From: Clostridiales bacterium
GTDB lineage: Bacteria; Bacillota; Clostridia; Oscillospirales; CAG-272
Assembly (NCBI GenBank): GCA_022791685.1
Contig: JAAVZO010000032.1
Span: forward strand, 62,001 to 126,000
Length of the DNA stretch: 64,000 bases
Direction of reading: 5' to 3'
Position numbers and translations under genes: made by a program. Of the stretch, positions 19,076 through 27,790 are shown in pieces (positions within the stretch are counted from its first letter, which is position 1; every line of letters begins with the position of its first letter). The notes under the pieces were generated by a model that was not told the origin of the DNA, ran no database searches, and worked only from the letters and a program-made list of their open reading frames with translations.

Positions 19076-19966
19076 TTAAAATAAATTTATCACGATAAGC
19101 GCCGCTATACCGAGCAAAAGTCCGCTAATGCTGCGTGCAGTCAACTTTTCTTTGAAGAATATCGACGCAGTGAGAGCGGCGATGATAGTTCCGCCACCGT
19201 CGTTTATCGGAAACATTATCGCAGATGGTATAACACGTCCGGCGAGTGTCGCAAGCTGATTTATTATCAGCAGTGCAACTGATAATATCGCACCATAACC
19301 AAATAGTGACAGCGGCAGATTTTTGATTTTTTCCTTTTCCTTGCTTGATCTGAGCTTTGGCAAAAATAAAAGCAGCATACAAATTCCGGCGATGCCAAAT
19401 GATAGGAATGAAAATACTGATACATTTGTGTCCGGAAGATATTTTGAAAACATCTTCTGTGCTACCATTATTGATCCATTAGATAGCATTCCGCCGAGCA
19501 GAAGCAGCATTGTTTTAGGAGTAAAGCTGCCGTTCAGCTCCTTTGAGTATCCGATGAGCAGGTAGGCTGATATAAGCAGCAGTCCTATTCCAATAAACTG
19601 CCATGGTGACATTGGTTCATCGAACATAAATATGCCGCATATGCAGGGGATCAGCAGTCCGGCTGAGCTTGCAAGGGAAACGAGCACGATAGCGCCGTTT
19701 TTCATAGCTTCAAGGCTGCAATACAGGCTTATTGTCAATGCTGCTGCACCGAGCGCTGAAATTAGTACTGCCGGCAGACTTATTTGTCCAAAACTGTTAG
19801 CAATAAGCATAAGCACAAATGCCATCAAGCCGGAAAGTATGTATCTATACGAGCCGTAGCAGAGGTATGCAGTCTGTCCCTCAAGCATATTGCTTGTTTT
19901 TTTGTTCAGTATCTTCTGAACAAACTTCATTATGAGAATTATTACGAGATATGAGTATTCAACCAT
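19076..19966 (-). CDS. DMT (EamA-like) membrane transporter
   Basis: A 296-residue protein with about nine to ten hydrophobic segments in two similar halves, the layout of drug/metabolite transporters. GSYRYILSGLMAFVL and a conserved-looking FMFDEPMSPWQFIGIGLLLIS segment fit EamA proteins. Proton-linked uptake or export of a small metabolite is the family role; a sugar or sugar acid is likely from the context. Its start overlaps the end of the GH39 remnant and it ends 21 bases before copy 4. Confidence 0.82.
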   Translation of the reverse strand: MVEYSYLVIILIMKFVQKILNKKTSNMLEGQTAYLCYGSYRYILSGLMAFVLMLIANSFGQISLPAVLISALGAAALTISLYCSLEAMKNGAIVLVSLASSAGLLIPCICGIFMFDEPMSPWQFIGIGLLLISAYLLIGYSKELNGSFTPKTMLLLLGGMLSNGSIMVAQKMFSKYLPDTNVSVFSFLSFGIAGICMLLLFLPKLRSSKEKEKIKNLPLSLFGYGAILSVALLIINQLATLAGRVIPSAIMFPINDGGGTIIAALTASIFFKEKLTARSISGLLLGIAALIVINLF

Positions 19967-20160
19967 TATTTAATTATCACCGCCTTACTTTGTAAAGAAT
20001 GCTGCGTCGTATGTGTTGGCACATGGATGTTCGCGACGGTATATTCAGGAAGATTTCCTGAATTCCGGTCGGCGTTTTTGGTGTATACCGGACCATTGTT
20101 GACCGCGTTCATAGGCTTGATCTTTCCAGCCTCGACATTGTAGTTGATTGATAGCTTCAT
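19966..20160 (-). pseudogene. truncated GH39-like glycosidase, N-terminal remnant
   Basis: A 64-codon frame with a good ribosome site (AAAGG). Its first half reads like the start of GH39-type glycosidases: IKPMNAVNNGPVYTKNA, then NLPEYTVANI. The sequence then changes: in the +1 frame THTTQHS becomes TYDAAFF, which resembles the expected THDAAFF, so a frameshift has occurred and the remaining several hundred codons are gone. Transporter and binding-protein genes follow directly. A former glycosidase-transporter-binding protein operon seems to have lost its enzyme. Confidence 0.55.
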
Positions 20161-20179
20161 GTTAATTACCTTTCTTATA

Positions 20180-21154
20180 TTATTTATTTTTTATTTTTGC
20201 AGTTGTATTTCGAATTATCAATTCGCATTTTACATTTACTCTTTGTGTGATATGATTTTCAGGATTATCTATATGGTGCATGAGCATTTTTACACTAAGC
20301 CGGATGATCTCACTGTTGTAGGTGCGGAGTGTAGTAAGCGGAATAGCTGCATATGACGCACTCGGTATGTCGTTTATTCCAATGATCGATATATCATTTG
20401 GTATCGAAATCCCATTCTCGGTGAATGTGTGTATAGCTCCAATAGCGACTTCATCGTATGCAGCGATAAGCGCTGTAGGACGTACATCGAGCTTCATAAA
20501 GTATTCAGCGGCTTCTGTGCCTATCGCTTCGAAACGCTTATCGCTGATAAACATATTTTGCGGAAGCGTTTTCAACCCGAGCTGCTTTGCCGCACAGTTG
20601 AAGTAGTTGAGCTTTACATTGGTATATTTTTCACCGATGAACCCTATGTTTCTATGACCGAGTGCCATTAAATATTCGAGCGCTTCAAATATGCCGGCGC
20701 TTGAATCATTGCCAACATTGTCGCAGTCGGCATATGGTTGATCACCGCCTATTCTGACCATCGGAATATCTATTTTGTGGGGATATCGGGTACATGAAAA
20801 TGTTAAGATTCCATCTGTTATGCCATCGTCACAGAGCATATCTATAATTTCGTGATATTTTTTATTTTCAAAGCCGCACAAATATATCGATGGCTCTATT
20901 CCTAAACCTCGCAGTTCATCAACAAGCTCGCTCGTCATACTTGAATAGTGTACGCTTATGATCTCTGGTACGATTATTGCAACACGCTTTGCCGTGTGAT
21001 TTTTGCGGTATTTTGGACGTGTGGTACCGCAGCTTTCAGCTATTTTACGTATTCGCTCTGTTGTATCGCGGCTGATCTCGGAACTGCCTGACAATGCTTT
21101 TGACACGGTAGACAGCGAAACTCCAGCGAGCTGAGCGATTTTTCTGTATGTCAT
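20180..21154 (-). CDS. LacI-family transcription repressor
   Basis: A 324-residue regulator with the LacI helix-turn-helix at the N-terminus (YRKIAQLAGVSLSTVSKAL) and a periplasmic-binding-protein-like sensor, including YLMALGHRNIGFIGE and ISIIGINDIPSASYA. It heads the unit with the GH39 remnant, transporter and copy 4, and probably represses it in the absence of a sugar. A palindromic stem-loop lies next to its own promoter and could be its operator. Confidence 0.92.
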   Translation of the reverse strand: MTYRKIAQLAGVSLSTVSKALSGSSEISRDTTERIRKIAESCGTTRPKYRKNHTAKRVAIIVPEIISVHYSSMTSELVDELRGLGIEPSIYLCGFENKKYHEIIDMLCDDGITDGILTFSCTRYPHKIDIPMVRIGGDQPYADCDNVGNDSSAGIFEALEYLMALGHRNIGFIGEKYTNVKLNYFNCAAKQLGLKTLPQNMFISDKRFEAIGTEAAEYFMKLDVRPTALIAAYDEVAIGAIHTFTENGISIPNDISIIGINDIPSASYAAIPLTTLRTYNSEIIRLSVKMLMHHIDNPENHITQRVNVKCELIIRNTTAKIKNK

Positions 21155-21185
21155 TTTATCACCTTTTTGCTATATCTTTATTTAT

Positions 21186-21214
21186 ATAATACTATAATCG
21201 TTATTCAAAGTCAA
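21186..21214 (-). promoter_or_regulatory. promoter of the lacI-type unit
   Basis: Minus strand TTGACT (21209-21214), 17 bases, TATTAT (21186-21191). Confidence 0.75.
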
Positions 21215-21255
21215 TACCCGCCAAACGAAACATTTTCGCTTGACGGGTATTTTTG
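21213..21255. terminator. stem-loop beside the lacI-type promoter
   Basis: A 17-pair imperfect stem (two G-U pairs) around CGAAACATTTTCG. A T-rich tail follows only on the plus side. On the minus strand, where the upstream phosphoesterase gene ends, it runs into the -35 box. It could end transcription or bind a regulator. Confidence 0.5.
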
Positions 21256-21273
21256 TATTTAAATAATTATTGT

Positions 21274-22287
21274 TCAGTTAAGCTCGTCGACAAAGTATGC
21301 GTTTGTGTAGGCTTTGTATCCTTCACTGTCAGTCACCACGAGACGGAAATATATTTCGTTATCATTAATCTTGAATGACGCGGATGTGATAGTTTCGCCA
21401 GAATTTGCCTGAGCTATCTTGCATGCACGTGAGCCAGTCATGCACATGATATTTCTTACCTGAGATGTGGTTATTGTAACAACGCCATCTTCGTAAACGA
21501 GTGAATGAATTTCAGGACCTACATGGAATGCAGTACCTGTTGAGGCATAAAAATTACCACTTTCAAGCGCAGAGGTGAGTGTACGATATTCAAGCTTCGG
21601 TGCGTTTATCATTACGTATCCGCCGAATGAGTCGCAGTCCATTGAATCGTCCGGCGTATGGTTATGATTGTCGTCGGTCGCTACACAGAATATACGCTTT
21701 CCGCCGCGCAGCATATCATCGTATGCGTGTCCGTTGTCGTCATCGTATCCGACAGCCACACAGCCATAGTTCTGTATTTCCATAGCGTTCATGCCGTTGT
21801 AGCTCATGTATTCCGGATAGCTCTCAAGCGACCATGTGGGGTGATTGTATGTCGCAAAGAATCCATTCTCACGCCCAAGCTTGATCATTTCACTGATCGA
21901 TTCTCCGGTATATTCACGCTTGAAGGTTGGCTTGCTCTTGTCGAGTGTCAGCTTACCATCGGGATCCTTTGTATATTCAAAGCAGAAATCCTTGTCATTC
22001 TCAGGTTCAAGTGCGATAAAGCATACATGGCAGCATTTTGTGAACGAATTCCATCCGGACTCTGTAACTCCGAGTTCATATCCGTTGAGTGCAACAAAGC
22101 TGTCGTCGGTTAGATCATTGTGAGTCACGAATGTTTCGTGGTCGGTGAAAGCTATTGCTGAGTAGCCGTGCGATTTATAGAATTCCTTCATTTCTGCGGC
22201 TGTTTTCTTGCCGTCGGATATTGTCGAGTGTGCGTGCAGATTTGCGCGGTAATAGTTCAGAGCATTTGAGAGAAGTATTTTTTTCAT
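21274..22287 (-). CDS. PHP-domain phosphoesterase
   Basis: A 337-residue protein with the metal-binding motifs of PHP phosphoesterases: HAHS, TDHE, NHPTW and DDNHNH. The last 80 residues form a beta-rich extra domain. PHP enzymes cleave phosphate esters with two or three metal ions; some relatives act on nucleotides or sugar phosphates. It starts 17 bases after another PHP gene, so they are co-transcribed and may work in one pathway. The substrate is not evident. Confidence 0.85.
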   Translation of the reverse strand: MKKILLSNALNYYRANLHAHSTISDGKKTAAEMKEFYKSHGYSAIAFTDHETFVTHNDLTDDSFVALNGYELGVTESGWNSFTKCCHVCFIALEPENDKDFCFEYTKDPDGKLTLDKSKPTFKREYTGESISEMIKLGRENGFFATYNHPTWSLESYPEYMSYNGMNAMEIQNYGCVAVGYDDDNGHAYDDMLRGGKRIFCVATDDNHNHTPDDSMDCDSFGGYVMINAPKLEYRTLTSALESGNFYASTGTAFHVGPEIHSLVYEDGVVTITTSQVRNIMCMTGSRACKIAQANSGETITSASFKINDNEIYFRLVVTDSEGYKAYTNAYFVDELN

Positions 22288-22304
22288 AAAAACGCTCCTG
22301 TGTG

Positions 22305-23087
22305 TTAGATTTTGAATTTATCTTCTTCTGTAAGTTCGAGAAGGTCGATTATGTTTTCTGCGTTGGCTTTTTCTGCTGCGAGTCCAGCTGGGTGGTGTGC
22401 GTCACTTCCGAAATAGAACTTACATCCTACCGACTTTGCGATTCGGTATGGGCGCAGTGTAGCGTCGCGGGTTTCATCTGTAAGTGATAAAGAATTAAAA
22501 TTAAGCTCAATTCCAACACCGCGTTCAGCAGCTTTTTTGAATAGGCGTGTGAATTCATCATCCGAAATGAGATTCAGAACCTCGATGTGATGACCGCTGT
22601 AAATAAGACTACAGGTCAGATGTGCTATGCCTACTTTTCTGAACGGAAGGTCCATATCAAGTACTGCGTCGAAGCGTTTGACATACAGCTCAGCACGCTC
22701 GGCTGCGTCCTCATCTCCGCGGCAGGTGAATCCATTCATATGCAGATGAGTTGTCGGAATGATAACAAAGTCGAATTTATCAAAGTTTTCACGTGCGATT
22801 CCGAGAGTCAGGTCGCTTTTAAGCTCTGTCTCACAACCGAACAGAAAACGAAGACCTTCGTGCTGAGGAAGGGGAAGTGCATCAATAATGTGTGCATAGT
22901 CCTGCTTCTGATACCAGTTTGATGCTCCGGGAACAGTTGCATCCCAGAAGTGGTCGGTAATGCAAACCGTTGTAAGCTGATTTTTAAGTGCATACTGCAA
23001 TATTGCAGCTGTATTCTGCTCGGGGTCACTCGAGCATGAAGAGAGGTGCGAGTGGATGTGCATATCGTTGTCGAATATGTAGCGCAT
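22305..23087 (-). CDS. PHP-domain protein, histidinol phosphatase-like
   Basis: A 260-residue PHP protein: HIHSHLS (motif 1), TDHFWD (motif 2), a GCETEL segment, HLH, AHLTC and SDAHHP (last motif). The order resembles HisK-type histidinol phosphatases, but no other histidine genes are near, so a sugar-phosphate or other phosphoester is as likely. It is the first gene of the two-gene PHP unit, with a promoter about 95 bases upstream. Confidence 0.82.
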   Translation of the reverse strand: MRYIFDNDMHIHSHLSSCSSDPEQNTAAILQYALKNQLTTVCITDHFWDATVPGASNWYQKQDYAHIIDALPLPQHEGLRFLFGCETELKSDLTLGIARENFDKFDFVIIPTTHLHMNGFTCRGDEDAAERAELYVKRFDAVLDMDLPFRKVGIAHLTCSLIYSGHHIEVLNLISDDEFTRLFKKAAERGVGIELNFNSLSLTDETRDATLRPYRIAKSVGCKFYFGSDAHHPAGLAAEKANAENIIDLLELTEEDKFKI

Positions 23088-23179
23088 TTTTTATACTATG
23101 CCTTTATATAAGGCACCCTTTCTTTTCGGATTTTGCAATAACTATCGTAATGCTGCATTATCTTAGCAATGATGAGATA

Positions 23180-23208
23180 ATTATATCACTGTTTATTAGA
23201 AATGTCAA
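23180..23208 (-). promoter_or_regulatory. promoter of the PHP unit
   Basis: Minus strand TTGACA (23203-23208), 17 bases, TATAAT (23180-23185). Confidence 0.85.
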
Positions 23209-23282
23209 TAAGTTAATATCAATATTTCATAAAATTATATGGTGTACTTACTGTGTTCTTAGAAGGAAGTTGACTAATAGAA

Positions 23283-23310
23283 TCGGCGGCTGCATAAAAT
23301 GCAGTCGCCG
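23283..23310 (-). terminator. terminator after GH127 gene
   Basis: An inverted repeat with one mismatch, CGGCG-x-CTGCAT around a short T-rich loop. The tail is only modestly T-rich. Confidence 0.5.
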
Positions 23311-23318
23311 ATCTATAT

Positions 23319-25157
23319 TTATATATTTTCGACCCAGATACGCATATCGGTTTCGCCGCGGTTAGCGAATGCGTGATATGGTATCAGCTTTGCAGTGAAT
23401 GGCTCGCTCGATACTATATCAGAGTAGAGTCCTTTTATTGACTCGCGTACTGCGGGATGATATATGCACGGCAGTCCGAGCTTTTCATCAAATCCGACAG
23501 TTGCTGTCTTTCCAACAAGCTTGACATTTGTCAGCGAGCCGCCGTTGTCTACACCCTCAAGGCACATTACAAATGGACCGTAGGTTACAGCGATGAGTCC
23601 GCGATTTGTCAAAACGCGCGGATTCGACTTCACGCGGCGTACAGAAATACGCAAACTCAGTGTGAGCACGTCTCCATCAGCTGCGTCAACATATGCGTAT
23701 CCATTGTTGATTGCAGTGTCTACCGACGCGCCGTTTCTGCCTATTGACCAGACACGGCACCATGCCGGAATTCGGAATGCGATTCTGCGGCTTCCGCCCG
23801 AGATTGTCAGCTTAATGCAGCCTTCAAACGGATAGTTGGTTTCCTGGGTAAGTGTCAGCTCGCCGAGCGATGCGGTCGATGCCATGTATTGATTTACATA
23901 TACAGTTGTATCGTCATAGCTGTATATGAAGTCAGCTATTGATGGAATAAAGCGCGTTACGTTAGGTGGGCAGCAGGAGCAGCCGAAGACTTCTATGCGC
24001 TGAGTTATAGGGAAATGCGTATTGCGTCTTTCATGCAGCGATGAGCGAACACTCTTGCGTTGTTCAAGGTCTATTTCATGTGCGTTCTCATAGAAGAAGG
24101 ATTTTCCGTCGAGCGAGAGACCGGACAGGAAGCCATTGTATATAATGCGTTCTACCGTGTCGGCATATCTCGAGTCGGGTCCGAAAGCCTGCATACGGCG
24201 TGCGAAAAGTGCGAGTGCGAGCGCAGCGCAGGTTTCAGCGTAAGCGGTGTCGTTGGGAAGACGATAATCGTTTTCGAATTCTTCTAAAACATGAGAGGAG
24301 CCTATCGAGCCAGTTATGTACATTCTTGCCTCTGTGATGTTTTTGAACAGCTTTTCGCAAGCATTTTTGAGCTCTGCGTCGTCGGTTCGTTCAGCAAGGT
24401 CTGCCATTGCACAGTAAAGGTAACAAGCGCGTACGGCGTGACCTTCAGCGGTGAACTGCTCGCGTACTGGCAGGTGATCCTGAATGTGTGTGCCGCGGTG
24501 ATAATTATCATTTTCTGGCAGCTTTGCCTGAGAGCCGCGCTTGTTTATGAAGAATAGTGCAAGGTCAAGATAGTCGCGATTGCCGGTATGGTCATAAAGT
24601 CTTACTAATGCAAGCTCGATTTCCTCATGACCGGGTGAGTCGAATGCTGCTGACTCTTCATCCATAAATATACGCTTAATAAGCTTTGCATAGTCCTCCA
24701 TCAGATGAAGAAACTTATTCTTGCCAGTTGCCTTATTATATGCAACGGCTGCCTCGATAAGGTGGCCGGCGCAGTATAGCTCATGATTGCCGCGGAATTT
24801 GAAGCGGTTTTGCGGCTCGAAAAGCTCATAGCAGATATTGAAGTATCCATCCTCCATACGTCCGCGTTCGATGTCGTCTACGACCTCATCAACAATAGCT
24901 TCAAGCTCGGGTTCGCGCTGCTTGAGTGTCAGATAAGCGACCGATTCGAGCCACTTTGCAACGTCCGAGTCCCAGAAAATATTCGGTCTGTTCGGCATAC
25001 CTTCCTTCCAGTCCATCTTGAAGGCTGGAAAGCGTCCGGTGTCGCAGAAGCGTTTGTAAACGTTCCAGATTGTGGTTTTACGGATAAGCTCCTGCTTTTC
25101 ATGCCAGAAGCCTCCGGTGATGTCAATTTTGTCAAAGGTTAAGTTTTTCAGTGCCAT
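23319..25157 (-). CDS. GH127 beta-L-arabinofuranosidase
   Basis: A 612-residue member of the DUF1680/GH127 family. It carries the zinc and nucleophile cysteine cluster CSCCPPN (about residues 391-397) and the Glu-bearing PGHEEIELALVRLYDHTG. The family releases beta-L-arabinofuranose from plant oligosaccharides (for example extensin-type or pectic chains). There is no signal peptide, so it acts on imported pieces. It is divergent from an AraC-type regulator that probably controls it. Confidence 0.92.
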   Translation of the reverse strand: MALKNLTFDKIDITGGFWHEKQELIRKTTIWNVYKRFCDTGRFPAFKMDWKEGMPNRPNIFWDSDVAKWLESVAYLTLKQREPELEAIVDEVVDDIERGRMEDGYFNICYELFEPQNRFKFRGNHELYCAGHLIEAAVAYNKATGKNKFLHLMEDYAKLIKRIFMDEESAAFDSPGHEEIELALVRLYDHTGNRDYLDLALFFINKRGSQAKLPENDNYHRGTHIQDHLPVREQFTAEGHAVRACYLYCAMADLAERTDDAELKNACEKLFKNITEARMYITGSIGSSHVLEEFENDYRLPNDTAYAETCAALALALFARRMQAFGPDSRYADTVERIIYNGFLSGLSLDGKSFFYENAHEIDLEQRKSVRSSLHERRNTHFPITQRIEVFGCSCCPPNVTRFIPSIADFIYSYDDTTVYVNQYMASTASLGELTLTQETNYPFEGCIKLTISGGSRRIAFRIPAWCRVWSIGRNGASVDTAINNGYAYVDAADGDVLTLSLRISVRRVKSNPRVLTNRGLIAVTYGPFVMCLEGVDNGGSLTNVKLVGKTATVGFDEKLGLPCIYHPAVRESIKGLYSDIVSSEPFTAKLIPYHAFANRGETDMRIWVENI

Positions 25158-25213
25158 AAGATAACATCCTTTCGAAAAATTACCATATATTCAATTTATT
25201 TTTTATTATGGTA

Positions 25214-25242
25214 TTGCGTATATTAAATGGATATGGTATAAT
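25214..25242 (+). promoter_or_regulatory. promoter of second AraC-type gene
   Basis: TTGCGT (25214-25219), 17 bases, TATAAT (25237-25242) with TGG before it. The weak -35 fits an activated or extended -10 promoter. The leader is about 130 bases. Confidence 0.55.
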
Positions 25243-25379
25243 ATACACAGTAGCATAAGTCTCGCACAGCGTCCATGTAACCTGTCAGTAAATTGGATCG
25301 TGTGACGGTATAATTATTATAATAGATTTTTTCGAAATAATCAACTCAAAAAAACGGTGAAAAGGAGAAAAAATCCGAC

Positions 25380-26150
25380 ATGAATTTAAAAGTAGAGGAT
25401 ATTTGTTATGATTATGCTGGTGCATTTACCTCGCGAGGCGAGTGGATACATCCAGAGATCACTATCGAGACATATGAGATCATTATCGTATTTGAAGGTG
25501 AATTTATAATTGAGGAGAATGGGAAAGAGTATCTTTTGAAGTCTGGCGACGGTATCATCCTTGAACCGGGAAAGCTTCATCGTGGAGTTGAACCGACCAA
25601 TGAGCGTGTGTCATTTTATTGGATCCACTTCAAGTCGGATAAGGCTATACAGATAAAGCAGTTTACACTGCGTGATCGTTACCCTGTGACTCTGCTATGC
25701 CGACAGCTGCTGCATTACGGAGGCTGCGGGTTTGATACAGATGTTGTTACAAGTATTGTATATGTGCTGCTTCAGGAGATAAATTCTCAGATATTTATCG
25801 GAGATTCAGATGATATTTTGGTAAATCAGATACGTGAGTGGATACGTATCAATTCTGACCGTAATATGAATGCCGCCGATCTTGCTGAACGCTTCGGCTA
25901 CAGTGAAGATTATATTTCAAGGTTGTTTAAGTCAAAAACTGGTAAAAGCCTTAAAATGATTATAGACGAGTACAAGATGAACCATTTAAAATGGCTGCTG
26001 CTTGAAAGTGAGCTTTCACTTTCCGAAGTGGCAGATTCTGCTGGTTTTTCAGATTACAAGCTATTTCTGAAATACTTCAAATATCACGAAGGCATGACTC
26101 CGACCGAATTCAGAAAGGTTTATTATTCAAAGCATACTAATAATAAATAA
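25380..26150 (+). CDS. AraC-family transcription regulator
   Basis: A 256-residue regulator. Residues about 20-90 are a cupin-like sensor (EYLLKSGDGIILEPGKLHRG), and the last 100 contain two helix-turn-helix units (NAADLAERFGYSEDYISRLF; LSEVADSAGFSDYKLFLKYF). The start follows AAAAGGAG. It is divergent from the GH127 gene and likely senses an arabinose-containing sugar to activate it. Confidence 0.92.
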   Translation: MNLKVEDICYDYAGAFTSRGEWIHPEITIETYEIIIVFEGEFIIEENGKEYLLKSGDGIILEPGKLHRGVEPTNERVSFYWIHFKSDKAIQIKQFTLRDRYPVTLLCRQLLHYGGCGFDTDVVTSIVYVLLQEINSQIFIGDSDDILVNQIREWIRINSDRNMNAADLAERFGYSEDYISRLFKSKTGKSLKMIIDEYKMNHLKWLLLESELSLSEVADSAGFSDYKLFLKYFKYHEGMTPTEFRKVYYSKHTNNK

Positions 26151-26157
26151 AACAAAA

Positions 26158-26203
26158 ACGCTGTACCTATCTGCAATTTTGCAGGCGGGTACAGTGTTTT
26201 TTT
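26158..26203. terminator. bidirectional terminator
   Basis: A 17-pair stem with a few wobble pairs (26158-26174 with 26181-26197) and T tails on both strands, between convergent genes. Confidence 0.85.
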
Positions 26204-26215
26204 ATATTTTAAAAA

Positions 26216-26623
26216 TTAGTGGTGTCCGCAGGTTCCCTTGCCGCAGCCATGATCGCCGCATTTGTGAGCTGCACTGCCATGCTCGTGGTCGTGGTGACTG
26301 CACCTTACATTCGGATTGAATGCGAGCGTTCCACCGATCAGCGCTTTAACTGCTTCATCAGCATTTCCGCTTACCCCGCCGTAAAGCTTGATACCAGCTT
26401 CAGCGAGTGCATTTTGTGCGCCTGCACCTATACCGCCGCAGATAAGTGTGTCGACCTTCAAGTCAGCAAGAAGTCCAGCAAGCGCGCCGTGACCACTTCC
26501 ATTTGTATCAACTACCCGGCTCGATCTTATCTCATTATCTTCGATCTCATAAAGCTTGAACTGCTCAGTGTGACCGAAGTGCCCGAATATGTTTCCGTTA
26601 TCGTATGTTACTGCAACTATCAT
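26216..26623 (-). CDS. NifX/NifB-like dinitrogenase cofactor-family protein
   Basis: A 135-residue protein of the small NifX/NifB-type (dinitrogenase iron-molybdenum cofactor) domain family: MIVAVTYDNGNIFGHFGHTE, then ALAGLLADLKVDTLICGGIG. The last 25 residues are rich in His, Cys and Gly and look like a metal-binding tail. In non-nitrogen fixers these proteins are thought to handle iron-sulfur or other metal cofactors. The ATG at 26623 follows GGAGGAAA; the longer frame upstream overlaps the promoter. No nif genes are near. Confidence 0.88.
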   Translation of the reverse strand: MIVAVTYDNGNIFGHFGHTEQFKLYEIEDNEIRSSRVVDTNGSGHGALAGLLADLKVDTLICGGIGAGAQNALAEAGIKLYGGVSGNADEAVKALIGGTLAFNPNVRCSHHDHEHGSAAHKCGDHGCGKGTCGHH

Positions 26624-26672
26624 TGTTATTTCCTCCGTTATTGTTTGATATAGTATTTTATATATACTTATT

Positions 26673-26701
26673 ATTATACCACTAACTACAGTAAATGTCA
26701 A
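26673..26701 (-). promoter_or_regulatory. promoter of the NifX-like gene
   Basis: Minus strand TTGACA (26696-26701), 17 bases, TATAAT (26673-26678), with TGG before the -10. Confidence 0.85.
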
Positions 26702-26786
26702 TATTGAGTATATATATTGTTAAAGTGCCGTTTTTATCTTTAATCTACGATTCGTCCGCCACTATTTGTTAGTACCTATATCGGAC

Positions 26787-27110
26787 CTACCTACTGGTAG
26801 GTTGCATATCTGAATATGTCAGTTTAGGGTAAGTAGTCGCCATTTTTGTAGACTTCCTCTAATGATATTCTACAATTAAAGTTTAATGAGTTGTGAGAAT
26901 TCGTCGAAATTCCATTTTCCATCTAAAACTTTTTGATGCAGGTATTCTTCATTATATTTGTCAAATATTGCTTGATTGAAGAGCATACAGCCGGTATGAG
27001 CGATTGCCTGATAGCTGATATCGTAAAACTTATCGTTTATCTTATGGCTGTTTCACGTATCCTGATTCTACCACGATTTGTCGAAATCGACATATTTAAG
27101 CTCTGTATTC
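26787..27110 (-). pseudogene. decayed solute-binding protein (sixth copy)
   Basis: On the minus strand, reading with in-frame stops gives NTELKYVDFDKSW, a TAG, then NQD and a TGA, then DKFYDISYQAIAHTG, CMLFNQAIFDKYNEEYL and VLDGKWNFDEFSQLIK. These match the family segments IDFDxxWW, VFFNQ and VLDGxWTIDxL in the intact copies. Further on, YPKLTYSDMQP near 26800-26840 resembles the PYPKLDE segment, with the region between deleted. The start, the signal peptide and the C-terminal half are gone. It shows that this family has been gained and lost repeatedly here. Confidence 0.7.
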
Positions 27111-27144
27111 TAGTCAAGGTAGGCTCCTTATTCCGCATATTAAA

Positions 27145-27330
27145 ATGCTGCACTATGATATCGTATACGTCTTCATTTGCAAGTATCGTAGACATACCGT
27201 CGGTGTAAAAGCCAGTACTTGTGCATATAATCAGTTCAAAGTTTATATCGAATCGCTCAATCGTCGTGGCATTTCGATGTTAAATAGTGTTAGAGATTAT
27301 TTTGCCGGTTTCCGAGTTGCTGAACAATAG
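27145..27330 (+). pseudogene. possible IS66-type transposase C-terminal remnant
   Basis: A short frame whose last part, YNQFKVYIESLNRRGISML then VRDYFAGF, resembles the C-terminal end of IS66 transposases (a YIxTLRxxGxNVLDALRDxFAG pattern). Nothing before it looks like a transposase and no terminal repeats were seen. If right, an insertion-sequence relic lies beside the decayed binding-protein gene. Confidence 0.3.
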
Positions 27331-27335
27331 AACAT

Positions 27336-27372
27336 AAAAACAAAACGATCCCGCGAAGCGGGACCGTTTTTG
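27336..27372 (-). terminator. terminator after rpmA
   Basis: An 11-pair stem (27344-27354 with 27358-27368), one wobble pair, tight loop and a T-rich tail on the minus strand. Confidence 0.85.
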
Positions 27373-27448
27373 TTCGAATACAGGCTACGCAAAGTAGCAA
27401 TAGCCGAAACGATATTTAAGCGAACATATAAAATTTATGCAGATAAAA

Positions 27449-27727
27449 TTATATGCTGTAAACGCTGACAGCCTTCTTGCCGCCTGCGATGTGCTCAAAT
27501 TTAACAACGCCGTCAATCAGTGCAAACAGAGTGTCGTCAGTGCCGATTCCGACATTATTGCCAGGATGAACAGCAGTGCCTCTCTGTCTGATAATGATAT
27601 TGCCGGCCTTTACAGCCTGTCCGTCGGACTTCTTAACACCGAGGCGTTTTGCTTCGCTGTCACGTCCGTTCTTGGTCGAGCCGACGCCCTTTTTATGAGC
27701 AAAAAACTGTAAGCTGAGCTTTAACAT
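27449..27727 (-). CDS. rpmA: ribosomal protein L27 with cleavable N-terminus
   Basis: A 92-residue L27. It begins [17 protein letters not shown]: the first nine residues are the Bacillota extension that is cut between Phe and Ala by the protease Prp, which is encoded just upstream. The body has the usual [14 protein letters not shown] and [10 protein letters not shown] segments. L27 sits at the peptidyl-transferase centre of the 50S subunit. It is last in rplU-prp-rpmA; obgE, a frequent next gene, is absent because a terminator follows. Confidence 0.97.
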   Translation of the reverse strand: MLKLSLQFFAHKKGVGSTKNGRDSEAKRLGVKKSDGQAVKAGNIIIRQRGTAVHPGNNVGIGTDDTLFALIDGVVKFEHIAGGKKAVSVYSI

Positions 27728-27790
27728 TAGTATTACCTCCGTTACTTATTGAGTAGTGTTACCAACTATGGATTTTGTCCATATTGCGTA

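Noticed and set aside
26787-26804. Short palindrome CCTACC-TACT-GGTAGG as a transposon end
   Set aside because: No partner repeat was found nearby and it lies within the binding-protein relic.
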